Positions 37,536 to 47,911 of a DNA stretch of 64,000 bases are shown here, in pieces (within the stretch, counting starts at the first letter, position 1; every line of letters starts with the position of its first letter). Origin of the DNA: Candidatus Vesicomyidisocius sp. Pext_18_S21 (GTDB lineage: Bacteria > Pseudomonadota > Gammaproteobacteria > PS1 > Pseudothioglobaceae); assembly GCA_021730165.1 (NCBI GenBank), contig CP072535.1, forward strand, positions 434,001-498,000, read 5' to 3'. The translations under genes were made by a program, and so were the position numbers. The notes beneath the pieces are model-generated. The model was not told the DNA's origin. It did no database searches and worked only from the letters and a program-made list of their open reading frames with translations.

Positions 37536-39386
37536 TTAATTGATAAGTTTATTTATACGTTTTACAAATTCTGCCGGATCTTTAAGTTGTCCACCTTCTG
37601 ATAAAACAGCTTGATCAAATAGAACCTTGACTAAATCCTCATCAATTTTGGTTTTAAGTTTTTTAACTAATGAATGAGTTGGATTAATTTCAAGAATAGG
37701 TTTAGTATCTGGTACATCTTGACCTAAGGATTTCATAATTCTTTCCATATTACCACCCATTTCATTTTCATCAGCTACCAAACAAGAAGGGGATTCGCTA
37801 AGACGGGAAGAGATTTTAATTTCTTTAACTTTAGAGTCAAGAATTTTTTGCATTTTTTCAATGACTATTTCAAAGTTTTTAGCGACTTCTTCTTTATCTT
37901 TTTTTTCTTCCTTAGAATCAAAGTCTTCTAAATTTCCTTTTGCAATTGATTTAAGTTGAATACCGTCAAATTCTCTAAAATTACTCACCATCCACTCATC
38001 AACACGATCAGATAGTAGAAGGACTTCAATATTTTTTTGATTAAATTTTTCTAAATGTGGGGAACCTTTAGCAGTTTCATAGGTTTCGGCAGTTATGTAA
38101 TAAATGGCTTTCTGGTCTTTTTGTATATTTTTTATATAGTATTCAAGTGTTACTGTTTGTGTAGCATTTTTACTTTTATTAGTAGCAAATCGTAAGAGTT
38201 TTGCAATTTTATCTTTATTGAGGGTATCTTCTACTACACCCTCTTTCATAAGCATGCCGAACTCTTGCCAAAATGTTGCATAATCTTCAGGTTTGTTCTT
38301 AGCCATCTTTTCTAAAACTGATAAAATTCTTTTGACACTTGCCTTACGGATAGCCTTAACTACTTTATTATCTTGCAAAATTTCGCGAGAAAGATTTAAT
38401 GGTAAATCAGCTGAATCAATCACACCTTTAATAAAGCGTAAATACAGAGGCATTAACGCCTCATTATCTTCCATGATAAATACACGTTTAGCGTAAAGTT
38501 TAATACCTCCTTTACGTTTAGGTTCCCATATATCGAAAGGAGACTTTGAAGGGATAAATAGTAATGAAGTATAATCTATATTACCTTCAACTCGATTGTG
38601 CAGTTGTGTTAGTGGGGCTTCAAAATCATAAGTAAGTGACTTATAGAATTCATCATAATCTTTTTGCTTAAGATCTTGTTTATCTTGAGCCCAAAAAGCA
38701 TTAGCTTTATTAATACGCTCATATTCAATATCTTTACTATCTTCACTAGTCTTAACCATCATAATTGGCACAGTGATATGATCTGAGTATTTTGAAATAA
38801 TATTGCGTAAGCGGTAATCGTCTAAAAACTCCTTTTCGTCTTTTTTGATATGCAATATAACTGAGGTACCAAAATCTGGACGATCAACATTTTCTATTGA
38901 ATATTTACCTTTACCAGTAGAAGCCCATTTTGTACCTTTTTTACTTTTGCTACCAGCTTTTCTGGTAATTATTTCAACCTTATCAGCTACAATAAAGCTA
39001 GAATAAAACCCCACACCAAACTGACCAATTAAGTTAGAGTCTTGAGCTTGTGTTTCATTTAAACTTTTTAAAAATTTTTTAGTACCAGAATTAGCAATAG
39101 TTCCGATATTCTTATTAACTTCTATTTCGCTCATACCGATACCATTATCAGTAATGGTAATTGTATTAGCATCTTTATTTACATCAATGTGAATTTGCAA
39201 TGCTTCTTTCCCTTCAATCAAAGTATCATCTGATAAAGATTTAAATTTTAATTTATCAACTGCATCAGAAGCATTAGAGATTAATTCACGTAAGAATATT
39301 TCTTTATTGGAATACAAAGAGTGGATCATTAAGTGTAATAATTGAGAAACTTCTGTTTGGAATGAATGTGTTTGTTTTGTTGTCAT
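37536..39386 (-). CDS. htpG: Chaperone HtpG (Hsp90)
   Basis: 616 residues (E. coli 624). ATP-dependent chaperone of the cytoplasm. N-terminal GHKL ATPase motifs are visible: LRELISNASDAVDKLKF, TITDNGIGMSEIEV, and the lid GQFGVGFYSSFIVADKV. The middle domain has NLSREILQDNKVVKAIR (catalytic Arg). The C-terminal dimerisation region ends in VKRINKLIN. A lysine/glutamate-rich linker of ~15 residues is present near residue 490. Confidence 0.96.
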   Translation of the reverse strand: MTTKQTHSFQTEVSQLLHLMIHSLYSNKEIFLRELISNASDAVDKLKFKSLSDDTLIEGKEALQIHIDVNKDANTITITDNGIGMSEIEVNKNIGTIANSGTKKFLKSLNETQAQDSNLIGQFGVGFYSSFIVADKVEIITRKAGSKSKKGTKWASTGKGKYSIENVDRPDFGTSVILHIKKDEKEFLDDYRLRNIISKYSDHITVPIMMVKTSEDSKDIEYERINKANAFWAQDKQDLKQKDYDEFYKSLTYDFEAPLTQLHNRVEGNIDYTSLLFIPSKSPFDIWEPKRKGGIKLYAKRVFIMEDNEALMPLYLRFIKGVIDSADLPLNLSREILQDNKVVKAIRKASVKRILSVLEKMAKNKPEDYATFWQEFGMLMKEGVVEDTLNKDKIAKLLRFATNKSKNATQTVTLEYYIKNIQKDQKAIYYITAETYETAKGSPHLEKFNQKNIEVLLLSDRVDEWMVSNFREFDGIQLKSIAKGNLEDFDSKEEKKDKEEVAKNFEIVIEKMQKILDSKVKEIKISSRLSESPSCLVADENEMGGNMERIMKSLGQDVPDTKPILEINPTHSLVKKLKTKIDEDLVKVLFDQAVLSEGGQLKDPAEFVKRINKLIN

Positions 39387-39691
39387 TATATTTTTCTACC
39401 TGTTATTTTTGCGTAAAATATATTTATATGGTCGAAACACAAAAAAACAAGGGTTATTTGTGAATAAAAAACACCAAAGAGTAAGCATAAAAAACGTACA
39501 TAATACACAATATATTGTGCCATATAAGCGTAGTGATTTATTTTTACAATCTAGTCACAAATTATGCTTTACTAAAGAGTCCTAAGAACTCTTTAGTATT
39601 AAACCTACTCAAATCTATATTCATCTTAATTCTTTAGGATTGTCAACAGTATAATGATCAATACTATACTAAACTAAGATTTAAGAAGTCA
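39387..39691. other. Gene-free stretch between htpG and tsaC, with an inverted repeat
   Basis: About 300 bases. A perfect 11-base-pair hairpin lies at 39570-39598 (loop cctaaga). A short GTG-start frame at 39460-39585 codes 41 residues beginning VNKKHQRVSIKNV; I do not recognise it and it has no good ribosome binding site. Within it, cacaatatattgtg at 39506-39519 is a near-perfect dyad that could be an operator. Nothing else is seen. Confidence 0.35.
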
Positions 39692-40228
39692 ATGAATTTT
39701 CAAACTAGATTTGCAGCTTATTGCTTAAAAGCAGGCGGGATAATTAGTAATCCTACTGATACTATTCAAGGGTTAACTTGCTTGCCAAAATTTGAGTCCT
39801 CTATGACTAGAATACTACAATTTAAACATCGATCCAGTACTAAAGGATTGATATTATTAGCTAGTGATGTGTATTATTTTAAAGATTATGTTAAAGACAC
39901 CTCTTTGTTGATTAATGTAACTACTGATACTCAACCAACTACTTATTTACTCAAGGCGAACGGGGTTACTTCTCAATTATTAACAGGTGATTTTGATACA
40001 ATCGCACTTAGAGTAACTCATAATCAATTAATTACCAATTTATGTAGACTCACTCATAGCGCCCTAGTTTCAAGTAGTGCTAATATTGCAAGTAAATGTA
40101 ATGCAAGAAGCATGCTAGATTTAAAAGTATTTTTTAGCAATAAATTAGATTTTATTATCCCGCCAAAAACTTACAATACCCAAGCGTCAAAAATTATTAA
40201 TCTGCAAACTGGAGAGAAGATTAGATGA
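39692..40228 (+). CDS. tsaC: Threonylcarbamoyl-AMP synthase TsaC (YrdC/Sua5)
   Basis: 178 residues (E. coli TsaC: 190). It makes threonylcarbamoyl-AMP for the t6A37 modification of tRNAs reading [21 protein letters not shown] near residue 16, [17 protein letters not shown] and [13 protein letters not shown] near residue 130 are the YrdC signatures. The last bases overlap hemF by four (ATGA), the usual tsaC-hemF coupling. Confidence 0.92.
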   Translation: MNFQTRFAAYCLKAGGIISNPTDTIQGLTCLPKFESSMTRILQFKHRSSTKGLILLASDVYYFKDYVKDTSLLINVTTDTQPTTYLLKANGVTSQLLTGDFDTIALRVTHNQLITNLCRLTHSALVSSSANIASKCNARSMLDLKVFFSNKLDFIIPPKTYNTQASKIINLQTGEKIR

Positions 40229-41145
40229 TTGAAAAACTTCAAAAGTATTTACTAATGCTGCAAGCCGATATTTGTGAACAATTTGAACAACTAGATGGTA
40301 AAGTTAAGTTTATTAAAGACGTTTGGAAAAAGCCAAATAATACAGGCAATGGGTTGACTAGAATACTAGTCAATGGTGCTGTATTTGAACAAGCAGGTGT
40401 TAATTTTTCAATTATACGTAGTAATGATATGCCGGCCTCAGCTACTGAACTAAGACCAGAGTTGGCAGGACATAGTTTTACTGCTTTAGGTGTATCATTA
40501 GTGATTCATCCACATAATCCTTATGTACCAACTTCACATGCCAATGTTCGATTTTTTATCGCTAAAAAAAAAGGGAAAATTCCTATTTGGTGGTTTGGTG
40601 GCGGTTTTGATTTAACTCCATATTATGGTTTTGATGAAGATGCAATTTTTTGGCATCAATCAGCTAAACAAGCATGTGACCTATTTGGTAAAGACGTGTA
40701 TTTAAAATACAAAAAATGGTGTGACGATTATTTTTATTTAAAGCATAGAGATGAACAACGTGGTATTGGCGGTTTATTCTTTGATGATTTAAATGAAGGT
40801 GGTTTTGATAAATGCTTTGCTTTTATGAGAAGCGTAGGTGATGGTTATATTAAGGCTTATAAACCTATTGTTGAACGTAGAAAAGATATATCTTATACAG
40901 ATCATGAAAGGCAATTCCAGCTTTATCGTCGGGGACGTTATGTTGAATTTAATTTAGTTTATGATCGTGGTACTTTATTTGGATTGCAAACAGGTGGACG
41001 AACAGAGTCAATTTTGATGTCAATACCACCATTGGTTCGTTGGCAATACCAGTATCAACCAGAACCAGGTAGTGAAGAAGAAAGACTATATACTCGTTTT
41101 ATTCAGCCTCAAGATTGGATTAATATATCTTTTGAACAGAAGTGA
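40225..41145 (+). CDS. hemF: Oxygen-dependent coproporphyrinogen III oxidase
   Basis: 306 residues (E. coli 299). It converts coproporphyrinogen III to protoporphyrinogen IX using O2. Family motifs are [19 protein letters not shown] near residue 126, [17 protein letters not shown], and [21 protein letters not shown]. All look intact. Use of the O2-dependent enzyme fits a symbiont with regular oxygen supply. Overlaps tsaC upstream and the TusA-like gene downstream, giving a three-gene operon. Confidence 0.97.
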   Translation: MIEKLQKYLLMLQADICEQFEQLDGKVKFIKDVWKKPNNTGNGLTRILVNGAVFEQAGVNFSIIRSNDMPASATELRPELAGHSFTALGVSLVIHPHNPYVPTSHANVRFFIAKKKGKIPIWWFGGGFDLTPYYGFDEDAIFWHQSAKQACDLFGKDVYLKYKKWCDDYFYLKHRDEQRGIGGLFFDDLNEGGFDKCFAFMRSVGDGYIKAYKPIVERRKDISYTDHERQFQLYRRGRYVEFNLVYDRGTLFGLQTGGRTESILMSIPPLVRWQYQYQPEPGSEEERLYTRFIQPQDWINISFEQK

Positions 41146-41366
41146 AATATAATCTTAACGTTAAACGTTTATTTTGTCCTATGTCAGTTATCCGTCTGAG
41201 TGAGATGATTAAAAAAATTGAAATTAATGACACAATTGAAATATTAACTACTGATATTGGCGTGCTTCATGACATATCTGCTTGGTGTAAAGTTCATGGA
41301 CATAAAGTGATTTTAGTTAATCAAAAAACTGATGAAATTATTATTTTTGTAGAAAAAACAGGGTAG
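41142..41366 (+). CDS. TusA-family sulfur carrier
   Basis: 74 residues with GTG start overlapping the hemF stop by four bases (GTGA). It resembles the TusA/SirA fold: [17 protein letters not shown], then [20 protein letters not shown] and HGHKVI. Cys-12 is the expected sulfur-binding cysteine. The usual CPxP motif is CPMS here, so the helix-capping proline is replaced by serine. In sulfur oxidisers such carriers hand sulfane sulfur between Rhd, Dsr and Hdr systems; elsewhere they serve tRNA thiolation. Which job applies cannot be decided from this window, since no tusBCDE, dsr or hdr gene is near. Confidence 0.7.
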   Translation: MKYNLNVKRLFCPMSVIRLSEMIKKIEINDTIEILTTDIGVLHDISAWCKVHGHKVILVNQKTDEIIIFVEKTG

Positions 41367-41450
41367 AATAAATCTTTGTTTTAAAAAAAAATTTACTTAC
41401 AAAAATAAATAAAACCAAGAAGAATAATGTTGCAACGGCGCAGGTTATTT

Positions 41451-41478
41451 TTGACAAAGACTGTCAGCAAAATATAAA
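41451..41478 (+). promoter_or_regulatory. Sigma-70 type promoter of glnA
   Basis: TTGACA at 41451-41456, a 16-base spacer, and TATAAA at 41473-41478. This is the best consensus promoter in the window. A dyad TGACA-n5-TGTCA at 41452-41466 overlaps the -35 box and could bind a regulator. No sigma-54 (GG-n10-GC) box was seen before glnA. The transcript would start ~20 bases before the ATG, with GGAG at 41491-41494 as ribosome binding site. Confidence 0.65.
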
Positions 41479-41499
41479 TAGTCAAAAAAAGGAGAAAGT

Positions 41500-42915
41500 A
41501 TGTCTGCTAAAAATATAATGAATATTATTGAAGATAAAAAAGTTAAATTCATTGATTTTCGTTTTACCGATACCATTGGCAAGGAACAACATGTGAGTGT
41601 TCCAGCACATGCCATTAATATTAAAAAACTAACCGAAGGACAAACGTTTGATGGTTCGTCAATTGCTGGTTGGAAATCTATTGATAAATCTGACATGATT
41701 ATGATGCCAGACACAGCAACAGCGGTAATGGATCCATTTACCGAAGAATCTACACTTAATATTATTTGTGATATTATTGAATTAAATAATATGACTAACT
41801 ATGAAAAAGACCCTCGTTCTATTGCAAAGAGAGCTGAAGTTTATTTAAACGAAACTGGCATTGGTGATACCGCATATTTTGGTAATGAGCCAGAATTTTT
41901 TATCTTTGATAGTGTTAAGTGGGATACAGGCTTTGGTTTAGGTAAAGCTTTTTATGAAATTAATTCTGAAGAGGCTTATTGGGAATCTGGTTCTGATTTT
42001 GAAGGTGGTAATAAAGGGCATCGTCCTAGAATTAAAGGTGGTTATTTTCCAGTTCCTCCGGTAGATTCATTACATAATTTACGTGCACAGATGTGCTTAG
42101 CAATTGAAGAAATGGGAGTAACTACCGAGATTCATCATCATGAAGTTGGTACTGCTGGACAGTGTGAAATTGGTGCATTATTTAATACATTAGTGAAAAA
42201 AGCTGATGAAACTCAAATATTAAAATATTGTGTGCATAATGTTGCACATGCTTACGGTAAAACAGCAACTTTTATGCCTAAACCAATTGCAGTTGATAAT
42301 GGTAATGGTATGCATGTTCATCAATCAATTATTAAAGATGGTGAGAATTTATTTAATGGTAATGAATACGGTAATTTAAGTGAAATGGCGCTTTATTATA
42401 TTGGAGGTATTATTAAGCACGCTCAAGCGCTTAATGCCTTTACTAACGCCTCTACTAACTCGTACAAACGTTTAGTACCAGGTTTTGAAGCACCAGAAAT
42501 GTTGGCATATTCGGCTAAAAATCGTTCTGCTGCTATTCGTATTCCTTTTGTGTCTCATTCTAAAGGTCGTCGTATTGAGGTACGTTTCCCTGATTCAACA
42601 GCTAATCCATACCTTGCATTTGCAGCGATGTTAATGGCAGGTCTTGATGGTATTAAGAATAAGATCCATCCTGGAAAACCAGGCGATGAAGATTTATATA
42701 AATTGACAGAAAAAGAAAAATTATCTTTTCCTAAAGTTTGTAGTTCATTAGATCAAGCGCTTGAAGCGCTAGATAAAGACCGTGAGTTTTTAAAGAAAGG
42801 TAGTGTATTTACTGATAATATTATTGATTCATTTATCAATCTTAAAATAAAAGAAGTAACTGCACTTCGTGCTTCTCCTCATCCGGTAGAATTTGATATG
42901 TACTACAGTGTATAG
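41500..42915 (+). CDS. glnA: Glutamine synthetase, type I
   Basis: 471 residues. It joins ammonia to glutamate with ATP, the main ammonia entry. Signatures: [17 protein letters not shown] near residue 51, [14 protein letters not shown] near 129, [16 protein letters not shown] near 265, and [10 protein letters not shown] near 345. The adenylylation tyrosine is in [13 protein letters not shown] near residue 398 (E. coli NLYDLP), which fits control by a GlnD/PII/GlnE cascade; glnD is in this window. It is flanked by a consensus promoter and a clear terminator, so it is a single-gene unit. Confidence 0.98.
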   Translation: MSAKNIMNIIEDKKVKFIDFRFTDTIGKEQHVSVPAHAINIKKLTEGQTFDGSSIAGWKSIDKSDMIMMPDTATAVMDPFTEESTLNIICDIIELNNMTNYEKDPRSIAKRAEVYLNETGIGDTAYFGNEPEFFIFDSVKWDTGFGLGKAFYEINSEEAYWESGSDFEGGNKGHRPRIKGGYFPVPPVDSLHNLRAQMCLAIEEMGVTTEIHHHEVGTAGQCEIGALFNTLVKKADETQILKYCVHNVAHAYGKTATFMPKPIAVDNGNGMHVHQSIIKDGENLFNGNEYGNLSEMALYYIGGIIKHAQALNAFTNASTNSYKRLVPGFEAPEMLAYSAKNRSAAIRIPFVSHSKGRRIEVRFPDSTANPYLAFAAMLMAGLDGIKNKIHPGKPGDEDLYKLTEKEKLSFPKVCSSLDQALEALDKDREFLKKGSVFTDNIIDSFINLKIKEVTALRASPHPVEFDMYYSV

Positions 42916-42936
42916 AATTTAACTTTAAATAAGATA

Positions 42937-42963
42937 AAAGCCGTGTATTTACACGGCTTTTTT
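42937..42963 (+). terminator. Intrinsic terminator of glnA
   Basis: A 10-base-pair stem, aaagccgtgt with acacggcttt, a four-base loop, followed by T6. It starts 22 bases after the glnA stop. This is the most GC-rich, classical Rho-independent terminator in the window. Confidence 0.9.
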
Positions 42964-43014
42964 AAAATCTGAATTAAGTTAAAATAACTAATATAAAATA
43001 TCAAATAAAAGATT

Positions 43015-43983
43015 ATGACACAACAACGACACAATTGGACACTAAAAGAAGTTGAAGATTTATTTATTTTGCCTTTTAATGATTTATTATTTCAAGCACA
43101 TAGTATTCATAGAAAGAATTTTGATCCTAATCAGATTCAAATTAGTTCATTGTTAAATATCAAAACTGGCGCCTGTCCCGAAGACTGTTTATACTGTTCA
43201 CAAAGCTCTAAATACGATACAGGTCTTGAACGTGAAAAATTAATGGAAATTGATTTAGTTCTTCAACAAGCTAAACAGGCACAAGACAACGGTGCAACAC
43301 GATTTTGTATGGGAGCTGCATGGAGAAGTCCTACTGATAAGAGTCTAAACAAGGTTATATCAATGATTCAGAGGGTAAAAGATATGGGTATGGAAACGTG
43401 TGTAACCTTAGGCATGTTAACCCAGAAACAAGCATTTGTTTTAAAAGAAGCAGGTCTAGATTATTACAATCATAATATTGACACTTCAAAAGAGAATTAC
43501 TCAAATATTGTTACTACACGTAATTTTCAAGATCGCTTGAATACTTTAGAATCAGTACAAAATGCTAATATTCGTGTTTGTAGTGGCGGTATTCTAGGAT
43601 TGGGTGAAGATCAAACTGATCGTGCTTCTATGCTTAGGTCACTGTCTAATTTAGCAATACATCCAGACAGTGTACCACTTAATTTGTTAGTACCAATTCC
43701 AGGTACGCCATTTGAAAACATTAAGCCACCAACAGAAAATGAGTTTATACGTACCATTGCAGTAGCACGTATTATGATGCCAAAATCAGTTGTGCGATTA
43801 TCAGCAGGTCGCACTAAGATGGGAGATACTATGCAAGCAGTTTGTTTTTTCGCAGGTGCAAATTCTATTTTTTATGGTGAACAATTACTTACTACCGACA
43901 ATCCAAATACGGATAGTGACCAAGATTTGTTTGTAAGGCTAGGGATTAATCAGAAACAAGCAAATAATCTACAATCTGTTTAA
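43015..43983 (+). CDS. bioB: Biotin synthase
   Basis: 322 residues (E. coli 346). A radical-SAM enzyme that inserts sulfur into dethiobiotin. The Cys-x3-Cys-x2-Cys cluster reads [19 protein letters not shown] near residue 50; [28 protein letters not shown] and [13 protein letters not shown] are also typical, the last providing the Arg ligand of the 2Fe-2S cluster. bioF, bioC and bioD do not follow. The end overlaps the murG remnant tail-to-tail by 38 bases. Confidence 0.96.
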   Translation: MTQQRHNWTLKEVEDLFILPFNDLLFQAHSIHRKNFDPNQIQISSLLNIKTGACPEDCLYCSQSSKYDTGLEREKLMEIDLVLQQAKQAQDNGATRFCMGAAWRSPTDKSLNKVISMIQRVKDMGMETCVTLGMLTQKQAFVLKEAGLDYYNHNIDTSKENYSNIVTTRNFQDRLNTLESVQNANIRVCSGGILGLGEDQTDRASMLRSLSNLAIHPDSVPLNLLVPIPGTPFENIKPPTENEFIRTIAVARIMMPKSVVRLSAGRTKMGDTMQAVCFFAGANSIFYGEQLLTTDNPNTDSDQDLFVRLGINQKQANNLQSV

Positions 43984-44969
43984 CCTCATTAGGTTTGGCA
44001 ATTTTTAACGCATTTCTAGACATTTGTTTAATTTGATTTTTGTTAATATTAAGTAAAATTCCCTCTAGTAATTCAATTGTAAAATCTTTTTGCTTAATTA
44101 GTATACCAACATTATTATCTGCTAAAATTTTAGCATTATAGAATTGATGATTATCAATGGCGTTAGGTAGAGGAATTAAGATACTAGAGGTAGCTGATAG
44201 CATTAATTCTGAGAGAGTCATTGCACGCCTGCTCTACAAAGCACAATATCTGCCCAAGCGTAAGCACTTGCCATCTCTTGAATAAATGCAGTTACTTTTA
44301 CTGTGTTATTTTTATACTGAGATTTAACTGTATCAGCATGTAATTTTCCTGTTTGATGCCAAATATTAATATCAATATTAAGTTGTATAACTACCTCATT
44401 AATCGGCTTTGATCCTAAAGAACCGCCGATAATTAATAAGTTTAATTTGTTATTATTTTGTTTTGCAATAGGCTTAAATACAATTGGATTACCAGAAGTG
44501 GTGGTATTTTTAATAAAAGTATCGTCAAATGCTTGAAAGGTTTTTGTGGCTATTTTGTTAAGTATTTTATTGGTTGTTCCTGGAATAGAGTTCTGTTCAT
44601 GGATTACTAACCTAGTTTTAAATATCCAAGCCACTAAGCCGCCAATACCTGAAGTAAATCCCCCATACCAAGTACAACATCAGGTTTAAATTTTAGAAAA
44701 ATTTTTATCACCTGTAACGTAGCATATCCTAGTAAAAACGGTGCTTTTATTAGGCTAAAAACGTTTTTACCACGTAATCCAACACTACTAACTGTGTGTA
44801 GTTTAATATTATGCTTAGGTATAATATTGTTTTCCATACCGAGGTTTGATCCAAGCCATTGAATATTACTTGAACGTCTTTTAAGCTCGTTAGCAATAGC
44901 AAGTGCTGGGAATATATGTCCACCAGTTCCACCAGCCATAATGAGGATTTTTTTAGCTGTGTTAAACAC
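43946..44969 (-). pseudogene. murG: Frameshifted murG (lipid II synthase)
   Basis: Three frames read together give nearly the whole of MurG (~340 residues). First piece: [20 protein letters not shown] to VVLGMG (44969-44634). A lost G in a G-run (five G where six are expected) breaks [12 protein letters not shown]. Second piece: [20 protein letters not shown] to IVLCRAG (to 44218). A one-base deletion breaks RAGA-ATLSEL. Third piece: [30 protein letters not shown] to the end. The rest is well preserved, so loss is recent. MurG adds GlcNAc to lipid I at the inner face of the membrane; without it no lipid II is made. Confidence 0.92.
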
Positions 44970-44999
44970 AGTATTTTTGTTTAGAATATTTACAGCAAT

Positions 45000-46040
45000 T
45001 TCCTATATCAATTCTAAGTAATATGAGAGGAACTATCATATTTGACATTTACCTAAATAATAAGTAGTAAAGTAAACCCTTTGGTTAGAACTAAGCCTAG
45101 ATTAATAACGATATTAACACTAAATTGCTCACCTATACTAATATAAATAACAAAGTCAATATAAGACTTATATTGACTTTGTTTTTAAGTGTATTTTTGG
45201 TAAATTTAAAACCTTTAAGTATAATTATAAGCAAAGGTAAATAATATATGTTGTTCCAAAGATGGTGGAAATCATATCAGTATGTAGTTTTATCAATTTA
45301 GTATATTGTTAAATGTTATTACCTAAATCTAGTTTAACCACTCCTAGCAATACTAGTTAATGTTTGTTTAGTTTGTCTACTTTATAGGGTTCGTTAAGCT
45401 ATAAGTCTTTTTTATCAAAAAGAAGTTAGCTGTTAGACTTGGTTAGGAATTTGAAAAAGGATATTGATAATATTTACAATAATTATGAATAATTATTTTA
45501 AGTAGCTATTTGTGCTCGGTTAACAACATAATAAAAGCAGTTATAGAGGTAATAAAAGGTGTACCTAAGCCTAACTCTAGTAGTAGATTTCCAAATAATG
45601 ATAAGCGTTTTAATAAATCTTATATCAGACTTTTTTTAATTTTTTTCTTATTTAACTAAAAAATCCTACCATGAATTAAATCATTACTAATTTAATCATT
45701 TCAAAAGACTTAAGTTTGAATAACATAAATTTAATCTAAACGTGTTTAACCTTTGACATTTTTTTCGATAAGTTATGGAAAAAATACCAATCAGTAAGCA
45801 TATTAACGTAATATTAAAAAATAATTTTTGTAAAAATACAAATGAACTTTTATTATAGTGTAACTAATACTTAAGCCTAAAATAATAAAAATAGCTTGTT
45901 TTATAAGATAGCTATAACTAAAAGAATACCGATAATAAATATAGAAAAACATAGTATCCAAATAAAAATAAACAATGTTAAAAACAGGAAAAAATAGATT
46001 TTTATTGATAATTGAACTATTCTTCTCAAATATAACTTTT
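45000..46040 (-). pseudogene. ftsW: Decayed ftsW (SEDS septal wall polymerase)
   Basis: Directly upstream of murG, as in the dcw cluster. Reading across frames from the 5' end: WILCFSIFIIGILLVIA (helix 1), LIKQAIFIILGLSISYTIIK (helix 2-3), VKG near 45745 (conserved VKGA-RW), FKLKSFEMIKLVMI (QPAEL-KL), ELGLGTPFITSITAFIMLL (PDLGT), EPYKVDKLN (EPYR--R), GNNI-QYTKLIKLHTD (GNS-QKLEYLPEAHTD), KNTLKNKVN, VNIVINLGLVLTKGFTLLL (VN-G---GLLPTKGLTLPL) and LLRIDIG. Dozens of stops and several deletions. Order and spacing fit the full ~1.1 kb gene. Ends are approximate. Confidence 0.88.
45149..45183. other. Perfect 16-bp hairpin inside the ftsW remnant
   Basis: Arms 45149-45164 and 45168-45183 pair perfectly; the loop is GAC, as in the hairpin after pcnB. 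It is followed by a T-run on the plus strand. It lies within sequence that still aligns to FtsW (KNTLKNKVNISLILTLL), so it is not an insertion. It may have formed by mutation and could act as a terminator for readthrough. Confidence 0.5.
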
Positions 46041-46165
46041 TAACAAAAAAATATATTATTGAATTATACTTACCAAGGTGAGATTTATAATTCTATTAGT
46101 TAGGCTTTTTTATTACTAATATGGGATAATATTCTCTTTTTGTTTGTGAAAATAAAAACAAGTTT

Positions 46166-47779
46166 ATGATTTCTACTGCCAATATTACTATGCAGTTTGG
46201 TGAAAAACCTTTATTTGAAAATATTTCTATTAAATTTCAGAACGGTAATCGTTATGGTTTAATTGGTGCGAATGGCTGCGGTAAATCAACTTTTATGAGA
46301 ATTTTAACAGGTGAACTTATTCCTACTAATGGTACAGTTCATATTAGTGATGGAGAGCGTTTAGGCATTCTTCGCCAGGACCAATTTTCTTTTGAAAATT
46401 TTAGCGTAATTGATACCGTAATTATGGGACATCATGAGTTATGGATAATCAAAAAAGAAAGAGATAGAATTTATGCCTTACCTAAAATGAGCGAAGAGGA
46501 TGGTATAAAGGTTTCAGAACTTGAAATGAAATTTGCAGAAATGGATGGTTATATGGCTGAATCTTCTGCTAGCGAATTGCTGTTAGGTTTAGATTTTCCA
46601 GAAGAACAACATTATGGTTTAATGAATAAAATTGCACCAGGTTGGAAATTGCGTATTTTACTAGCTCAAGCGTTATTTTCAGATCCAGATATTTTATTAC
46701 TTGATGAACCTACAAATAATTTAGATATTAACTCAATCCGTTGGTTAGAGGATGTGTTAAGGGAACGCAATGCAACAATGATAATTATATCTCATGATAG
46801 ACATTTTTTAAATGGTGTGTGTACACATATGTCTGATTTAGACTATGGTGCACTTAGTACTTTTTCTGGTAATTACGATCATTTTATGATTGCGTCAACT
46901 GCTATTCAAGAAAAAATGCAAGCTGACAATGCTAAAAAAGAAGTTAAAATTAAAAATCTAAAGCACTTTGTATCTCGTTTTTCAGCTAATGCCTCTAAAT
47001 CTAAACAAGCTACTTCAAGGTTAAAACAATTAGATAAAATTACATTAGATGATATTAAACCATCTTCAAGAGTAAGCCCATATATTATATTTAACCAAGA
47101 AAAAAAGATACATAGAAATATATTAGAGGTTGAAGGCCTATCTAAGAGTTTTAATTCTAAAGGAGATACTGAAAATGGTTGTAAGATTGAAGTTTTAAAA
47201 AGTATTAACTTCTTATTTGAAGTAGGTGATCGAATTGCGGTTATTGGCCAAAATGGTATTGGAAAAACTACGTTATTACGAACTTTAATTGGTGAAATAA
47301 AGCCTGACAGAGGTAAGATTAATTGGAGTGAAAATATTAATATTGGTTATTATGCACAAGACCATAGTAAAGATTTTGAAATTGATATGAGCGTACTTGA
47401 TTGGATGAGTCAATTTAAGAGTGAAAAAGATGATATACAAGCAATACGTGCAGTGCTAGGAAAAATGTTATTTAGCAAAGAAAATATTGGAAAAAGTGTT
47501 ACATCACTTTCTGGTGGCGAAAAAGGTAGGATGTTATTTGGTAAACTTATGCTGCAGAAACCTAATATACTGGTAATGGACGAGCCTACTAATCATCTTG
47601 ATATAGAGTCAATTGAAGCACTTAATTTAGCATTGGATAATTATAAAGGTAGTTTACTATTTGTTAGTCATGATAGAGAATTTGTTTCTTCACTTTCTAC
47701 TAAGGTGTTAGAACTTAAAGAAGATGGCATGCATTATTATTCTGGTAATTATGAGGATTATTTAGTTAGTAAAAAATAA
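46166..47779 (+). CDS. ybiT: ABC-F ATPase YbiT
   Basis: 537 residues (E. coli YbiT: 530) with matching start [20 protein letters not shown]. Two ABC cassettes: Walker [11 protein letters not shown] and [11 protein letters not shown], Walker [14 protein letters not shown] and [15 protein letters not shown], and the signature LSGGEKGRM in the second; the first has a divergent signature ([16 protein letters not shown]), as in YbiT. The P-site tRNA interaction motif linker with [15 protein letters not shown] joins them. ABC-F proteins bind the ribosome E-site; the role of YbiT is to relieve stalls at some sequences. No membrane domain. Confidence 0.93.
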   Translation: MISTANITMQFGEKPLFENISIKFQNGNRYGLIGANGCGKSTFMRILTGELIPTNGTVHISDGERLGILRQDQFSFENFSVIDTVIMGHHELWIIKKERDRIYALPKMSEEDGIKVSELEMKFAEMDGYMAESSASELLLGLDFPEEQHYGLMNKIAPGWKLRILLAQALFSDPDILLLDEPTNNLDINSIRWLEDVLRERNATMIIISHDRHFLNGVCTHMSDLDYGALSTFSGNYDHFMIASTAIQEKMQADNAKKEVKIKNLKHFVSRFSANASKSKQATSRLKQLDKITLDDIKPSSRVSPYIIFNQEKKIHRNILEVEGLSKSFNSKGDTENGCKIEVLKSINFLFEVGDRIAVIGQNGIGKTTLLRTLIGEIKPDRGKINWSENINIGYYAQDHSKDFEIDMSVLDWMSQFKSEKDDIQAIRAVLGKMLFSKENIGKSVTSLSGGEKGRMLFGKLMLQKPNILVMDEPTNHLDIESIEALNLALDNYKGSLLFVSHDREFVSSLSTKVLELKEDGMHYYSGNYEDYLVSKK

Positions 47780-47911
47780 AATAACCTCTTAAAGCTTTTT
47801 AATTTAATTTTAGAAAAAAGATAAACGTGTTATTTTAATATTGATTTGATTATTTATCAATGTTATTTAGTGTAAGTAAAAGTTTTTATTTTAACCAAAA
47901 AAAATAAGTAA

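Noticed and set aside
39460..39585. 41-codon GTG frame between htpG and tsaC
   Set aside because: No ribosome binding site and no recognisable family; too short to support as a gene without comparison.
43946..44969. Programmed frameshifting as an explanation for murG
   Set aside because: There are two separate base losses and no typical slippery heptamer at the second one. With ftsW and rodA dead, pseudogene formation is simpler.
45149..45183. Mobile hairpin element or MITE inside the intergenic region before murG
   Set aside because: The hairpin sequence aligns to FtsW coding sequence in frame, there are no flanking direct repeats, and the other GAC-loop hairpin has a different stem.
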